Assembly: GCA_021795275.1 (NCBI GenBank)
Contig: JAJYPO010000006.1
Location: 1-36,631 of the forward strand
Length of the DNA: 36,631 nt
Source of the DNA: Nitrospirota bacterium
GTDB taxonomy: Bacteria; Nitrospirota_A; Leptospirillia; Leptospirillales; Leptospirillaceae
Direction: 5' to 3'
In this document: piece by piece, positions 1 through 6,996 of the stretch
Layout: each line of letters opens with the position of its first letter
Position numbering within the stretch: position 1 is the stretch's first letter
Program-made: the position numbers and the translations under genes
The notes under the pieces: generated by a model
What the model was told of the DNA's origin: nothing
The model's input: the letters and a program-made list of their open reading frames with translations, nothing else
The model's database searches: none

Positions 1-104
1 AGAACAGGATTTCCTAAAGACTTTTCCAGTATTTCCCGCACCCCCGGTCTCATGAGAGGAAGCGATTCGGCATGCATGTTGATCACATCCGCTCCTTTGC
101 GCAT
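1..104 (-). CDS. Partial CDS: N-terminus of a probable class V aminotransferase (cysteine desulfurase-like)
   Basis: Only the first 34 codons are visible; the gene runs off the left edge. From an ATG at 104 the reading frame is open to base 1. The peptide contains PLMRPGVREILEKSLGNPV, which resembles the N-terminal pattern of NifS/IscS-type enzymes (small residues, a proline, P-x-VRE, then a GNP turn). A GGGGGA about 12 bases upstream could serve as ribosome binding site. It is divergent from the CoA-binding protein gene, with 99 bases between the start codons. The match rests on one short stretch, the lysine that binds pyridoxal phosphate lies outside the window, and another fold cannot be excluded. 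Confidence 0.45.
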   Translation of the reverse strand, partial: MRKGADVINMHAESLPLMRPGVREILEKSLGNPV

Positions 105-125
105 TCGGCCATTTCCCCCGGAACC

Positions 126-154
126 TTTCAAATCCCGTCACTTTCAGTTATGAT
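126..154 (+). promoter_or_regulatory. Candidate sigma70-type promoter for the CoA-binding protein gene
   Basis: TTTCAA (126-131) and TATGAT (149-154) are separated by 17 bases, 50 bases before the ATG at 204. The -10 matches the consensus well and the -35 poorly, so this is tentative. Confidence 0.3.
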
Positions 155-203
155 ATCACGGTCATTTTTGAAGAGGATACCAATCAGGCCCAAAGGAAAT
201 CCC

Positions 204-632
204 ATGCCCAGCGACCTCATCGAATCCATTCTCCTTGAAACCCGGACCATCGCGGTCGTCGGAATCTCGGACAAACTGGGACGACCGAGCCTGACCGTCT
301 CAAGCTATCTCAAGGATCATGGTTACGAGGTTCTTCCGGTCAACCCCAACCTCAGTTCCGTCGCCCATGTTCCTTGTTACCCCGACCTCAAGAGCCTGCC
401 TGTCACCCCGGACCTGGTGGTGATTTTCCGAAAGGCCGCGGATGTTCCGGATGTCGTTCGCGAAGCTGTGGCCACGGCGGTTCCGAGAATCTGGATTCAG
501 GAGGGGATTGTCAGTGAAGAGGGGGGCCGGATGGGAGAGATCGCAGGCATGGCCGTTGTCATGGACAAATGCATCATGAAGGAACATGCAAGACTTTCTC
601 GAGAGGGGCGGCTCAAGACGGACCCCCTCTAG
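204..632 (+). CDS. CoA-binding domain protein (YccU-like)
   Basis: This 142-residue protein is a single Rossmann-type CoA-binding domain of the YccU family. The glycine-bearing stretch TIAVVGISDKLGRPS near residues 13-27 matches the nucleotide-binding loop, followed by a conserved SYLKDHGYEVLPVNP segment and the IWIQEGIVSEEG motif late in the domain. The family is about 140 residues long, which favours the ATG at 204 (AAAGGAAA 7 bases upstream) over an in-frame ATG at 72 that would add 44 low-complexity residues. These stand-alone domains resemble part of succinyl-CoA synthetase alpha; most have no proven reaction. The gene stands alone, divergent from the partial gene at the left edge and followed by tRNA-Met. 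Confidence 0.85.
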   Translation: MPSDLIESILLETRTIAVVGISDKLGRPSLTVSSYLKDHGYEVLPVNPNLSSVAHVPCYPDLKSLPVTPDLVVIFRKAADVPDVVREAVATAVPRIWIQEGIVSEEGGRMGEIAGMAVVMDKCIMKEHARLSREGRLKTDPL

Positions 633-660
633 TCGCCCTTCCGAACCGGGCGAAAATGAA

Positions 661-689
661 TTGCTCCCTCATCCGGAATATATTATAAT
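661..689 (+). promoter_or_regulatory. Promoter of tRNA-Met
   Basis: TTGCTC (661-666) and a perfect TATAAT (684-689) are separated by 17 bases. Transcription would start near 696, about 25 bases before the mature 5' end of the tRNA. Confidence 0.6.
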
Positions 690-720
690 TTCAAGGTTGT
701 TCCCGCCCCCATTCAATCCA

Positions 721-796
721 GGCGATGTAGCTCAGTCGGCAGAGCAGGTGAATCATAATCACTCGGTCGGGGGTTCGAATCCCTCCATCGCCACCA
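721..796 (+). tRNA. tRNA-Met (anticodon CAT), elongator type
   Basis: The cloverleaf is complete. Acceptor stem GGCGATG (721-727) pairs with CATCGCC (786-792), the discriminator is A793 and CCA is encoded (794-796). The D-arm is GCTC/GAGC. The anticodon stem GGTGA/TCACT closes the loop ATCATAA with CAT at its centre. The T-arm is GGGGG-TTCGAAT-CCCTC. CAT could also be an isoleucine tRNA modified to lysidine; the GGCG-type acceptor stem resembles elongator tRNA-Met. An integrase gene begins 126 bases behind the 3' end, so this tRNA is the probable integration site of the element that follows. Confidence 0.93.
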
Positions 797-843
797 AATA
801 CCAGAGCCAAATAAATAGAAGATACCTCGTCATTAAATCTGAG

Positions 844-864
844 TTTGCCGGGATCTTGCCGGGA
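844..864 (+). repeat. Two 10-bp direct repeats at 11-bp spacing upstream of the integrase (candidate arm-type sites)
   Basis: TTGCCGGGAT occurs at 844-853 and again at 855-864, separated by one base, so the repeats are phased by about one helical turn. They sit between the tRNA 3' end and the integrase start. Short direct repeats at this place are typical of arm-type binding sites for the N-terminal domain of tyrosine integrases. Function is inferred from position only. Confidence 0.5.
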
Positions 865-921
865 TAATTCCAAAAGAGTTTGATTTTCCTGTCCGTGAAA
901 ATCACTTTTGGAGGGATGGGA

Positions 922-1836
922 ATGGCCTATTTTCGGAGGCGATCCGGAGCTTGGGAAGCATCGATCGAAAAGAAAGGTTTTCCTCGTATTTCCCGCTCGT
1001 CCGACACAAAAGGCGAGGCAGAAACCTGGGCGGCGACTGTCGAATCAGAAATAGGGCGGGGAGTCTTTGTCTCCAGAAAAGAATCAGAAAACACAACGCT
1101 TACCGAAGCCCTGGACAGGTATATCTCCGCATTCAGGGATGAGCGGATAAAGTCCGGGGGTTCTGCAAACACTGTCCGCCTTGATCTAGCTCTTCTCTCC
1201 CATCTCTTCACGATCGCAGTCAAGGAATGGGGCATGGCCGGTCTGGTCAATCCCGTGATGCAGATCCGGAAACCCAAGCTCCCAAGAGGTCGGGACCGAA
1301 GACTACTCCTAGGGGAACTGGAGAGAATCGTCGCTGTCTCCGAATTTCCCGTTCTGTCCGACGTTGTCCCCTTTGCCATTGAAACGGGCATGAGGCGGGG
1401 AGAGCTTTCCGGAATGACTTGGCAGATGGTGGATCTTAAAAAGCGAACAGTGACCCTTCTGGAAACAAAGAATGGGGAAAAGGGTGTCGTGCCGCTCTCG
1501 ACGGAGGCCATCCGAATCCTGTCCGGGCTGCTCCGGAGAATCGACGGAGAGGTTTGGGGGATGGAGCCGGATTCGATCATGCAAGCCTTCATCCGTGCCG
1601 TCTCCCGCGCCAGGGGCGCCTATGAGAAGGAGTGCATAGATAAGAGGGAAAAGCTGGATCCATCCTTTCTGGTCGATCTGACCTTTCACGACCTCCGGCA
1701 TGAGGCCACCAGCAGGCTTTTTGAGGAGGGTTTTGATACGATGGAGGTCAGAACGATTACCGGGCACAAGACGCTAGAGATGTTGGCAAGGTATACGCAT
1801 TTGAGGGCTGAGGATTTGGCGAAGAGAATGAAGTGA
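922..1836 (+). CDS. Tyrosine recombinase / phage-type integrase
   Basis: A site-specific recombinase of 304 residues that would integrate and excise a mobile element at the neighbouring tRNA-Met. The N-terminal part (about 1-50) resembles an arm-binding domain, residues 60-115 a SAM-like core-binding domain, and the rest the catalytic domain. All expected catalytic residues are seen: R158 in TGMRRGEL, a lysine near 183 (TKNG), H256 and R259 in FHDLRH, H282 in TGHK, and the nucleophile Y291 in ARYTHL. GGAGGG at 910-915 is 6 bases before the ATG at 922, which decides this start over the ATG at 916 and the upstream in-frame starts. The gene looks intact although the cargo behind it is decayed. 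Its stop overlaps the GTG of the next gene. Confidence 0.93.
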   Translation: MAYFRRRSGAWEASIEKKGFPRISRSSDTKGEAETWAATVESEIGRGVFVSRKESENTTLTEALDRYISAFRDERIKSGGSANTVRLDLALLSHLFTIAVKEWGMAGLVNPVMQIRKPKLPRGRDRRLLLGELERIVAVSEFPVLSDVVPFAIETGMRRGELSGMTWQMVDLKKRTVTLLETKNGEKGVVPLSTEAIRILSGLLRRIDGEVWGMEPDSIMQAFIRAVSRARGAYEKECIDKREKLDPSFLVDLTFHDLRHEATSRLFEEGFDTMEVRTITGHKTLEMLARYTHLRAEDLAKRMK

Positions 1837-2921
1837 GGCCAATATTATACTTGGCTTCACTTCTCCCCTTTATTCTGACGGGATGCGGAGGAGGTGGCGG
1901 AAGCCCAACAACCCCAATCTCCTGCACTCCATCCGGTGGAATCACCTTTTCAGGGAAAAGTTTTTCTTTCAACCTTCCGACCGGTATCGCAATAGACGGT
2001 AGCAATAACGTATGGGTCACAAATACCGGTGGAAATACCGTCACGGAACTCCCGGCCTCCAATCCGAATGCCCCTGTCGTTTACTCCGCCACATCCTTTC
2101 ATTTCGACTCTCCAGCCGAAATTGCGATCGACGGCAACAATAATGTCTGGATTACCAATCTCCTTAATGCCAGTGTCACTGAAATCCCCGCTGGCGCTCC
2201 AAACTCACCTCAAATTTATACATCTTCCGTAACGCCATTTTTCCCCTTGGGGATTGCCGTCGATCATAGCAATAACGTCTGGATCGCCAACGAGGGAGAT
2301 TCTTCCAATAACGGAAGTTTAACGGAAATTTTTTCATCCGGGACTGTTTCCAATAACTCCGGTGGGGCGGACGGAATCTCGAACCCGCTCATCGACGCTG
2401 TCGATTCCTCGAATAATGTCTGGCTCGCAAACACAAATCAAACCAATGTTACAAAATTCATCCCAAGTAGCCCATCCTCATCACAGACTTACAACAGCTC
2501 TACATGCCCGTTATGCGGGTTTATAGCTCCATTCGGTATCGCTATTGATGGGTCCGGAAACGTCTGGATCACAGACAATACAGCCAATAGCGTCATTGAA
2601 CTTCCTGCCTCCAGTCCTGCAAGTCCGAATGTTTACAATGCTTCCAAATACAGTTTCGGTGAACCTTCCGGCATCGCCGTGGACGGGGCAAATAACGTCT
2701 GGGTTGTCAGCAATGATGGAGGAATCGTGACAGAAATTCCGGCATCCAACCCTAACAGTCCCATTGTCTTTAAATCTTCGGGATCCTGCACTAATATTTC
2801 CGGGACCTATGTTGGCATTGCCATTGACGGAATCGGAAATGTTTGGGTTTCGAACGACACAGACAATAGCTTAACCGAGTTTGTCAAAGCGGGGAGCCCA
2901 ACCACTGTGCCTCTAAGATAG
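1833..2921 (+). CDS. Beta-propeller lipoprotein (NHL/Vgb-like repeats)
   Basis: A 362-residue predicted lipoprotein. The N-terminus has a signal peptide ending in a lipobox, LTGC, with the lipidated cysteine at 18, then a run of five glycines as a flexible linker. Seven repeats of about 45 residues follow, each with a core such as GIAIDGSNNVWVTN and often TE-[IL]-PAS-x-P, which fits a seven-bladed propeller of the virginiamycin-lyase-like or NHL type. The seventh repeat ends just before the stop, so the propeller seems complete. The GTG start overlaps the integrase stop (GTGA), suggesting translational coupling, since no good ribosome binding site is seen. The DNA looks more AT-rich than its neighbours, which fits recent transfer. 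Ligand or partner unknown; it probably faces the periplasm or cell surface. Confidence 0.8.
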   Translation: MRPILYLASLLPFILTGCGGGGGSPTTPISCTPSGGITFSGKSFSFNLPTGIAIDGSNNVWVTNTGGNTVTELPASNPNAPVVYSATSFHFDSPAEIAIDGNNNVWITNLLNASVTEIPAGAPNSPQIYTSSVTPFFPLGIAVDHSNNVWIANEGDSSNNGSLTEIFSSGTVSNNSGGADGISNPLIDAVDSSNNVWLANTNQTNVTKFIPSSPSSSQTYNSSTCPLCGFIAPFGIAIDGSGNVWITDNTANSVIELPASSPASPNVYNASKYSFGEPSGIAVDGANNVWVVSNDGGIVTEIPASNPNSPIVFKSSGSCTNISGTYVGIAIDGIGNVWVSNDTDNSLTEFVKAGSPTTVPLR

Positions 2922-2970
2922 AAGTTAACACAGGGGAGATTGAGGTGAAAAAATTGGGGGATAATCACAG

Positions 2971-3197
2971 ATGGCAATTCATCTTCATCCTGAACCTGGA
3001 ACAATAGTCATCTGTGATTTTACGGGCTTCAAGCCCCCTGAAATGGTAAAACGGCGACCGGCTGTTTTTATCTCACCGAGGTTACGTCAACGAGGTGGGC
3101 TTTGCACGATAGTTCCTCTCAGCACTACCCCTCCCTTGAAAATCGCCCATTTTCATTTCAAACTCCACATAAATCCGGTCTTGCCTCACCCATTCAT
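2971..3197 (+). pseudogene. PemK/MazF-like toxin gene, 3' end lost
   Basis: The first 75 residues read like a type II toxin of the PemK/MazF endoribonuclease family: a PGTIVICDF start, PPEMVKRRPAVFISPR, and LCTIVPLSTTPP, the usual order of beta strands of the fold. After HINPVLPHPF (about 3195) the frame continues for 18 codons that do not fit the family; in another frame those bases encode a transposase. The C-terminal third of the toxin is therefore missing. No convincing antitoxin gene is found; a 20-codon GTG frame at 2945-3007 overlaps the toxin start but is too short to judge. GGGGG at 2956-2960 may be the ribosome binding site. Probably inactive. Confidence 0.65.
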
Positions 3198-3638
3198 TAT
3201 CGTGGTCCCTGTCTCCGACGCTGGACGTCGCGTTCTGCATGGAGGCTCTTGATCGCGCCTTCCATATCGAAAAAACGACCACTGAGATTTTTAACACTGA
3301 TAAGGGATCCCAGTTCACCAGCAGTCGGTGGATACAGGCGCTGACAGACCGGGGAGTGAAGATAAGCATGGACGGTCGGGGCCGAACCCTGGACAACGTG
3401 TTTGTCGAGCGGCTCTGGCGATCCCTCAAATATGAAGCCGTTTATCTGAGAGAATATGAATCCGTTCGAGAAGCCCGATCCGGAATCCATGGCGACCTCC
3501 GGTTCTACAACGAGCAAATCCTTCACCAGTCCTGAACTACAAGACTCCCAGAGAGATTTACTTGGGGAAAGCCTCCTGGAACCACCAGGAGAAAAATCAA
3601 GGAATCTTGGGGACCCGGTTATTACCTTAAAAAAGCCC
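3198..3638 (+). pseudogene. IS3-family transposase (OrfB) remnant, 5' truncated and frameshifted
   Basis: The frame through 3200-3235 encodes LSWSLSPTLDVAFCMEAL, and continues to IFNTDKGSQFTS (second catalytic Asp of the DDE triad) and DNVFVERLWRSLKYE (catalytic Glu). The part with the first Asp and all of OrfA are absent. The frame stops at 3533-3535 after LHQS. Inserting one base in the TCCTGAAC stretch near 3530 restores SLNYKTPREIYLGKASWN, the normal IS3 C-terminus, down to a TAA near 3638. The gene is therefore broken by a one-base deletion as well as by truncation. Its left border coincides with the cut in the PemK gene, so an IS-associated deletion probably destroyed both. Confidence 0.8.
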
Positions 3639-3824
3639 CTTTTTGGTCTACTTGACGGGGAGTACCTCCGGAATTCGTTCAAATGGCCAAGGAATCACTC
3701 AGGTAAGGGGACATTCGAAGGACGTTTCGGTGTCTGGCGAGGGAAAAGGGGACCTTTTTAATTCCTGGAATTTCTCACCGGTTCCTTTAGCATACGGGAC
3801 CTCTTTTCCCTGCAGTCCGGAAAA
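3639..3824. other. Residual intergenic stretch after the IS3 remnant
   Basis: A G/C-rich segment flanked by T runs and GACGGGGAGTACCTCC (about 3654-3669) resemble the right-hand tail of IS3-type elements, but no matching left repeat survives. I see no gene and no copy of the tRNA-Met 3' end here. Confidence 0.35.
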
Positions 3825-4853
3825 TTATCCCCCGGTTTCTTCGTCGTCATTTCTTTTGACGTCAGTCAGATCAGGAAAAACCCGTTCGTCGATGCGGACA
3901 GCCCGGTTTGAACGGTAGACCCCTGGCCTCCCCCGAAAGCGGACGGCCTTTTCGATCGAGAGATTGATAGGATCATCCACATACTGGTCGAGAGGGATCA
4001 CATCCCCCGGTTTCCAGGCCATGATCTCCGAAAGACGAGCCCGAGCCGTTCCGAGCTCGGCGACAACCTTCACCGGAACACTGTCGAGCTGCTGCCGGAG
4101 CCTGAGAATCCATCGGTGATCGACTTCATACTGGTCACTCTGAAACCCTGTATAAAGCTTTTCCTTGATCGGCTCGATGGTCGAATAGGGGATACAGATA
4201 TAGACAGGTCGTCCCTGTCCATCGATATCGAGGCGATATGTCAGGGAGATCACCATTTCCGTCGGTGAAACGATCGCGGAAAACTGAGGATTGATTTCCG
4301 AGCGGATATAGGTCACCCCGATGTGATGAACGGGAGCCCAGGCCTTTTCGAAATCCCCGATGGCCTGGTTTAAGATATTGCGCGTAATACGGTTTTCGAT
4401 AGGAGAAAAATCCCGGCCCTCGACCTTGACGTGCCCCCGGCCGACCCCTCCGAAAAGATGGTCGACTAGAAGATAGACCATGCGGGCATCGATGATCAGA
4501 AGGAAATTCCTTTTCATGGGCTCGAGACGGAGGATGTTGATATTGGAGGGAAGCGCCACCTTTTTGATGAACTCGCCGAACTTGATCATTTCGGTGGACA
4601 CAGGGGAAAATTCGACGGCCTTTCTGAGCGTGGAGGAGAGCGTCACCTGAAAAAAGCGGGCAAACCTTTCGTTGACAATCTCAAGGGTGGGCATTCTCCC
4701 ACGAATAACCCGTTCCTGGCTTGCCAGGTTGTATTCCCGGGTTTTTTTCCCTGGTTCTTCCTGGACCTCGGGTTTCTGGGTCTCGATATCGCCTTCAACA
4801 ATCCCCCGGAGCAGGGCGTTGACCTCATCCTGGGACAGAATGTTTTCAGCCAT
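3825..4853 (-). CDS. fliM: Flagellar motor switch protein FliM
   Basis: A 342-residue switch component of the flagellar C-ring. The N-terminus carries the conserved ILSQDEVNALL segment; in well-studied species phosphorylated CheY binds this region. The middle domain (about 45-230) is CheC-like, with recognisable stretches GEFIKKVALPSNINIL and LVDHLFGGVGRG. The C-terminal domain (about 255-330) is the FliN-like SpoA fold. Start ATG 4853 is supported by AGAGGA upstream. No fliN, fliG or other flagellar gene is adjacent; it is the last gene of a minus-strand run after the dehydrogenase and hydrolase, 93 bases behind the latter. Length is close to that usual for the family (about 330). Confidence 0.95.
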   Translation of the reverse strand: MAENILSQDEVNALLRGIVEGDIETQKPEVQEEPGKKTREYNLASQERVIRGRMPTLEIVNERFARFFQVTLSSTLRKAVEFSPVSTEMIKFGEFIKKVALPSNINILRLEPMKRNFLLIIDARMVYLLVDHLFGGVGRGHVKVEGRDFSPIENRITRNILNQAIGDFEKAWAPVHHIGVTYIRSEINPQFSAIVSPTEMVISLTYRLDIDGQGRPVYICIPYSTIEPIKEKLYTGFQSDQYEVDHRWILRLRQQLDSVPVKVVAELGTARARLSEIMAWKPGDVIPLDQYVDDPINLSIEKAVRFRGRPGVYRSNRAVRIDERVFPDLTDVKRNDDEETGG

Positions 4854-4946
4854 CGACGTGATTCCTCTCGAACTGTAATTTCCGGCAGACGTCCATCCCC
4901 ATCAGGAGGATCACCCTCCCCCCATCTTATCGGACAGATTCCCGAT

Positions 4947-5678
4947 TCATGACACCCTGAGCCCGAGACAGGCAGAAAGGAAGGTCTTCATTTCTTTTTC
5001 AGCTGACCTTGCCGACTCCGGGTTGTAAGAAGGACGGTCCTCACAGAAGAAGCCATGTTCGGCCCCCGGATAACTGATCATCCGGAATTTTTTCCCTGCC
5101 TTCTCGAGAGCGGCAGAAACGGCCCTTCTTTCTTCTTCCGGTATGAAGGAATCTTTTTCGCCATAAAAGAGAAGAAGGTTCGCCGCGATCTTTCCCACTC
5201 CCGCAAGTGGAACCTCCGTATGACCGGGAAAATATCCTTTCGGAGCCCCGATGCCTCCCCCGTAAAAGGAGATGGCGCAATGGATCTCATTTCCGAACCA
5301 TTCCGAAGAGAGAAAGGACAGGCGACCGCCCATGCAGAACCCTACCACAGCGATTCTCCCCGAATCGACCCGGGGATCCTCCTTCAAAAGATTGAGGGTT
5401 CTCGAAATATCTTCCCTTGCCTCCTCATCCTTCATCCGGGAGAGGTTGTTCATGACTGTTTCCCGATCCCCGTAAGCGACAACCCGTCGATCCCGGGGAA
5501 GACGATGGTAGAGGTCGGGGGTGACTGCCACCATACCCCAGGAGGAAAGTCTTTCCGTCAGCTTTCGAAAATGTTCATTGACCCCGAAGGCCTCCATGAT
5601 GACGATAATCCCTGGAAACTTCCCTGTCCCTTCAGGTGAGGACCTGTAAGCGAATCCGCGATCAACCCATTCTGCCAT
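4947..5678 (-). CDS. Dienelactone hydrolase family protein
   Basis: A 243-residue cytoplasmic alpha/beta hydrolase. The nucleophile lies in GFCMGGRLSF (Cys115), the acid in YGEKDSFIP (Asp176), and the base in GAEHGFF (His208); the Glu in IMEAFG matches the residue that positions the Cys in dienelactone hydrolases. The length is typical. The family hydrolyses cyclic ester dienelactones in chloroaromatic breakdown, but many members have other, unknown substrates, so only the class is claimed. The start is the ATG at 5678, with AAAGGAGAG upstream, rather than the TTG just before it. It lies 18 bases behind the alcohol dehydrogenase, so the two are probably co-transcribed and may act on related metabolites. 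Confidence 0.88.
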   Translation of the reverse strand: MAEWVDRGFAYRSSPEGTGKFPGIIVIMEAFGVNEHFRKLTERLSSWGMVAVTPDLYHRLPRDRRVVAYGDRETVMNNLSRMKDEEAREDISRTLNLLKEDPRVDSGRIAVVGFCMGGRLSFLSSEWFGNEIHCAISFYGGGIGAPKGYFPGHTEVPLAGVGKIAANLLLFYGEKDSFIPEEERRAVSAALEKAGKKFRMISYPGAEHGFFCEDRPSYNPESARSAEKEMKTFLSACLGLRVS

Positions 5679-5696
5679 CAACCTCTCTCCTTTCTA

Positions 5697-6746
5697 TCAG
5701 GTCTCCAAGGTTCCCATATCGATGACAAACCGATACTTGACATCTCCCCTGAGAGTCCGGTCATAGGCCTCGTTGACCTTCTGGATCGGAATCATTTCGA
5801 TGTCGGACACTATTTCCTTTTGCCCGCAAAAATCGAGCATTTCCTGTGTCTCCCGGATCCCTCCGATCAGGGAGGCCGTCAGATTTCTCCGACGGGAAAT
5901 CAGAAGAAAGGAATGAATCGCCAGGGGTTTCTCGGGGACGCCCAGAAGCACGGCTGAACCGTCCTTCCGGAGAGCTCCCAGGTATGGAGCGAGATCGTGG
6001 TCTGCCGACACGGCGTCCACAATAAGATCGAAGCGGTTCGCCACGGAAGCGCCCCAGCCATCCTTTTTTGTCAGTATGAAGTCATGGGCCCCCAGCTTCC
6101 TCGCGTCCGACTCCTTGGCAGGGGAGGTGCTGAAAACCGTGACACGGGCTCCCATGGCCCTTGCAAACTTGATCGCCATATGGCCGAGACCGCCGAGCCC
6201 GACGACGCCGACTTCCATTCCCTCCCTAACGCGGAATCGCCGGAGGGGGGAGTAGGTCGTAATCCCGGCACAAAGGAGGGGGGCCACATGGGAAAGCGGC
6301 AGATTGTCGGGAAGTCTCAGGACAAAGTCTTCTGACACGACGATCAGGTTCGAATATCCTCCATAGGTCGGGGTCTTTCCGTCTCTTTCAACGGAATTGT
6401 ATGTCCAGACAGGCCCGGAATCGCAGAATTGCTCTTCACCCTCCTGGCAGGAGAGACATACCCTGCATGAATCGACCATGCAACCGACTCCGGCCAAATC
6501 CCCGACAGAGAACCGGGTGACCCCTGCCCCTTTTGCGACCACCTTTCCGGCAATCTCGTGGCCGGGGACCATCGGGAAGCGAGCCCCTCCCCATTCGTCC
6601 CGGACCTGATGAATATCCGAATGGCAGATCCCGGTATAGAGGATTTTGATGACCACGTCCTTCGGTCCCGGATCTCTCCTCTCGAAGGAAAACGGCTCAA
6701 GGCGGCTTTTTGCAGACTTTGCGGCATATCCATGGGCTTTAATCAT
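5697..6746 (-). CDS. Zinc-dependent alcohol dehydrogenase (YahK/CAD-like)
   Basis: A 349-residue medium-chain dehydrogenase. Catalytic zinc ligands are seen in GICHSD (Cys41) and PGHE (His63, Glu64). The structural zinc site is C-x2-C-x2-C-x7-C at 94-108 (CRVCLSCQEGEEQFC). The Rossmann motif VGLGGLGHMAIKFA follows in the second half. The pattern fits the cinnamyl-alcohol-dehydrogenase/YahK branch, broad NADP-dependent aldehyde reductases. The start is the ATG at 6746, where GGGAAGGAA lies close upstream; an in-frame ATG at 6797 would add 17 residues without homology. First gene of the dehydrogenase-hydrolase-fliM run. Substrate unknown; aldehyde detoxification is a reasonable inference. Confidence 0.9.
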   Translation of the reverse strand: MIKAHGYAAKSAKSRLEPFSFERRDPGPKDVVIKILYTGICHSDIHQVRDEWGGARFPMVPGHEIAGKVVAKGAGVTRFSVGDLAGVGCMVDSCRVCLSCQEGEEQFCDSGPVWTYNSVERDGKTPTYGGYSNLIVVSEDFVLRLPDNLPLSHVAPLLCAGITTYSPLRRFRVREGMEVGVVGLGGLGHMAIKFARAMGARVTVFSTSPAKESDARKLGAHDFILTKKDGWGASVANRFDLIVDAVSADHDLAPYLGALRKDGSAVLLGVPEKPLAIHSFLLISRRRNLTASLIGGIRETQEMLDFCGQKEIVSDIEMIPIQKVNEAYDRTLRGDVKYRFVIDMGTLET

Positions 6747-6935
6747 TGGAATTTCCTTCCCTTGGCATTGATGACAAACGGCACAATCAAAGGACAAATT
6801 CGGAGGAGTCCTCCCGAAGATGATGAAGGCCTCTCAAACAGAACCATATCTTTTGATCCTACAGCAGGAGTTCCCCGAAGACAAGAATCCGCAATGCCGC
6901 GCCACGCATCCCTGCGGGACGGCAAAGCCAAAAAC

Positions 6936-6944
6936 TGCTATACT
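6936..6944 (+). promoter_or_regulatory. Candidate extended -10 promoter of ppa
   Basis: TGCTATACT is an extended -10 element 53 bases before the ppa start. No good -35 hexamer is seen 16-18 bases upstream. Confidence 0.35.
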
Positions 6945-6996
6945 CTTCCGGGTGGAATCATAAGGATTCAAACCCGTACCGGAAACGGAGGCATAA

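Noticed and set aside
586..867. Open frame across tRNA-Met
   Set aside because: It runs through the complete tRNA gene and resembles no protein; a chance frame.
2945..3007. 20-codon GTG frame overlapping the toxin start as a possible antitoxin or leader peptide
   Set aside because: Too short for an antitoxin and partly the same bases as the toxin N-terminus in another frame; nothing supports translation.
3198..3824. attR (copy of the tRNA-Met 3' end) at the right end of the remnant
   Set aside because: I searched for stretches like TTCGAATCCCTCCATCGCC and found none.
6799..6818. Imperfect palindrome TTCGGAGGAGTCCTCCCGAA between adh and ppa
   Set aside because: Mismatched and possibly just overlapping purine/pyrimidine runs; no link to a known regulator.
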